A DNA stretch of 7,358 bases. It comes from Trueperaceae bacterium. GTDB lineage: Bacteria; Deinococcota; Deinococci; Deinococcales; Trueperaceae. The notes below the pieces were generated by a model. It ran no database searches. It was not told the origin of the DNA and saw nothing but the letters and a program-made list of their open reading frames with translations. Below, one piece after another: positions 6,519-7,358 of the stretch (position 1 is its first letter; each line of letters starts with the position of its first letter). The position numbers were made by a program, and so were the translations under genes. The stretch covers positions 1 through 7,358 of the forward strand of contig SLSM01000063.1 in NCBI GenBank assembly GCA_007130445.1. The letters are read 5' to 3'.

Positions 6519-6524
6519 GAGAGG
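6519..6524 (+). promoter_or_regulatory. recA ribosome binding site
   Basis: GAGAGG lies eight bases before the ATG at 6533 and fixes that start. It is the only clear Shine-Dalgarno sequence in the window. The other starts overlap an upstream stop, follow a -10-like box closely or show no recognisable site. Confidence 0.65.
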
Positions 6525-6532
6525 ATCCCATC

Positions 6533-7358
6533 ATGGCCATCGAAGAGCACCGCGCCCGGACGCTCGCGAGCACCCTCGCCAGCATCGAGCGTCAGTTCGG
6601 TAAGGGTTCGATCATGCGGTTGGGGGATGATCCGGGGGGGTTGTCGTTCGGGGTGATCTCGTCGGGGTCGCTGTCGGTGGATGTGGCGTTGGGTGTGGGT
6701 GGGTTCCCGCGGGGGCGGGTGGTGGAGATCTATGGGCCGGAGTCGGGGGGGAAGACGACGTTGGCGTTGCATGTGGTGGCTGAGGCGCAGCGTGGTGGTG
6801 GGGTGGCGGCGTTCGTGGATGCGGAGCATGCGTTGGATCCGTCGTATGCGAAGGCGTTGGGTGTGGATGTGGAGGAGTTGTTGGTGTCGCAGCCTGATAC
6901 GGGGGAGCAGGCGTTGGAGATCGTGGAGTTGTTGGTGCGCAGTGGTGCGGTGGATGTGGTGGTGGTGGATAGTGTGGCGGCGTTGACGCCGCGGGCGGAG
7001 ATCGAGGGGGAGATGGGGGATTCGCATGTGGGGTTGCAGGCTCGGTTGATGAGTCAGGCGTTGCGGAAGTTGACGGGGGTGATGAGCAAGTCGCGCACCA
7101 CGGTGCTGTTCATCAATCAGATTCGGGAGAAGATCGGGGTGATGTACGGGAATCCGGAGACGACGCCTGGTGGGCGGGCGTTGAAGTTCTATGCGAGTGT
7201 GCGCATCGAGGTGCGGCGGAAGGGGGATGTGAAGTTGGGTGGTGAGAAGGTGGGGAATCGGGTGCGGGTGAAGGTGACGAAGAACAAGGTGGCGCCGCCG
7301 TTTCGGGAGGCGGAGATCGATATCGTGTTCGGTCGGGGGATCGATCGGGTGGGGGATC
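6533..7358 (+). CDS. recA: Recombinase RecA, N-terminal 275 residues (3' end outside window)
   Basis: RecA is the ATP-dependent strand-exchange protein of homologous recombination and, in many bacteria, the coprotease of the DNA-damage response. Residues 1-30 hold the subunit-contact helix and FGKGSIMRL. Walker A is GPESGGKTT (68-76), DAEHALDP (96-103) includes the catalytic-type Glu98, and Walker B is VVVVDS (142-147). Loop L1 lies around EGEMGDSHVG (158-167), and L2 runs from FINQIREK (193-200) through GNPETTPGG (206-214). The Gly at position 72, where most RecA proteins have Ser, is typical of Thermus and Deinococcus. The frame is intact to the window edge, and about 70-90 residues should follow. 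From about codon 29 the codon choice switches to G/T-ending codons unlike any neighbour. The gene appears to be transcribed alone from its own promoter. Confidence 0.98.
   Translation, partial: MAIEEHRARTLASTLASIERQFGKGSIMRLGDDPGGLSFGVISSGSLSVDVALGVGGFPRGRVVEIYGPESGGKTTLALHVVAEAQRGGGVAAFVDAEHALDPSYAKALGVDVEELLVSQPDTGEQALEIVELLVRSGAVDVVVVDSVAALTPRAEIEGEMGDSHVGLQARLMSQALRKLTGVMSKSRTTVLFINQIREKIGVMYGNPETTPGGRALKFYASVRIEVRRKGDVKLGGEKVGNRVRVKVTKNKVAPPFREAEIDIVFGRGIDRVGD

Noticed and set aside
6340..6532. LexA (SOS) box, mycobacterial RecA-NDp promoter, or Deinococcus radiation-desiccation motif upstream of recA
   Set aside because: No GAACNNNNGTTC, TTGTCRGTG or TTATG-N7-CATAA-like sequence was found. 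CCTTAGTATTCAAGG has only four-base arms.
6501..6656. Small plus-strand reading frame starting in the recA leader, as a possible regulatory upstream peptide
   Set aside because: It has no Shine-Dalgarno sequence, its ATG lies in the palindrome at or just after the expected transcription start, and it runs over the recA start in another frame. The real ribosome binding site serves 6533.
6494..7027. 177-residue minus-strand reading frame antisense to recA, rich in His and Arg
   Set aside because: It exists because the GT-rich recA coding strand leaves few stops on the other strand. Its composition is repetitive and shows no family motif, and recA itself is certain.
7164..7173. Chi-like octamer in recA (CCTGGTGG)
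   Set aside because: It differs from E. coli Chi by one base, Chi sequences vary between phyla, and such words are expected in GT-rich DNA.

Overview
The window is about 70% GC and packed with genes whose codons mostly end in G or C. It probably comes from a high-GC member of the Deinococcota (Deinococcus-Thermus), possibly a Truepera-like lineage. The main evidence is the RecA at the right end: its P-loop reads GPESGGKTT rather than the usual GPESSGKTT, and its AFVDAEHALDP, ELLVSQPDTGEQ, AEIEGEMGD and GNPETTPGG stretches read like Thermus/Deinococcus RecA as remembered. A type II IPP isomerase is also usual in that phylum. The placement was made by eye without a database search. A high-GC actinobacterium is the main alternative.

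Left block (1-2280, + strand): the 3' part of a type II isopentenyl-diphosphate isomerase overlaps by four bases (ATGA) an SDR-fold reductase-like protein that lacks the SDR catalytic Tyr and Lys. Eleven bases later comes an unrecognised protein with a hydrophobic segment at each end. The three look like one transcription unit. It ends against a convergent multi-pass membrane protein gene (2287-2979, - strand), with a hairpin across the junction.

Central block (3039-6339, + strand): a 59-bp divergent gap leads into a coupled three-gene operon of a type III polyketide synthase, an FAD-dependent aromatic-ring-hydroxylase-type monooxygenase and a UbiA-family membrane prenyltransferase. The junctions are ATGA and GTGA overlaps. 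The order suggests that a polyketide ring is made, oxidised and then prenylated at the membrane, giving a prenylated phenol or quinone (meroterpenoid). The nearby IPP isomerase could supply prenyl units. This pathway is inferred, and it is the best candidate in the window for an undescribed system.

Right block (6340-7358): a GC-rich hairpin follows the operon. A 193-bp region with a plausible promoter and several inverted repeats then precedes recA, which runs off the window. From about codon 29 recA changes abruptly to G/T-ending codons: 19 of its 23 Leu codons are TTG, against 2 of 48 in the adjacent prenyltransferase gene. No tRNA, rRNA, CRISPR array or mobile element was seen.
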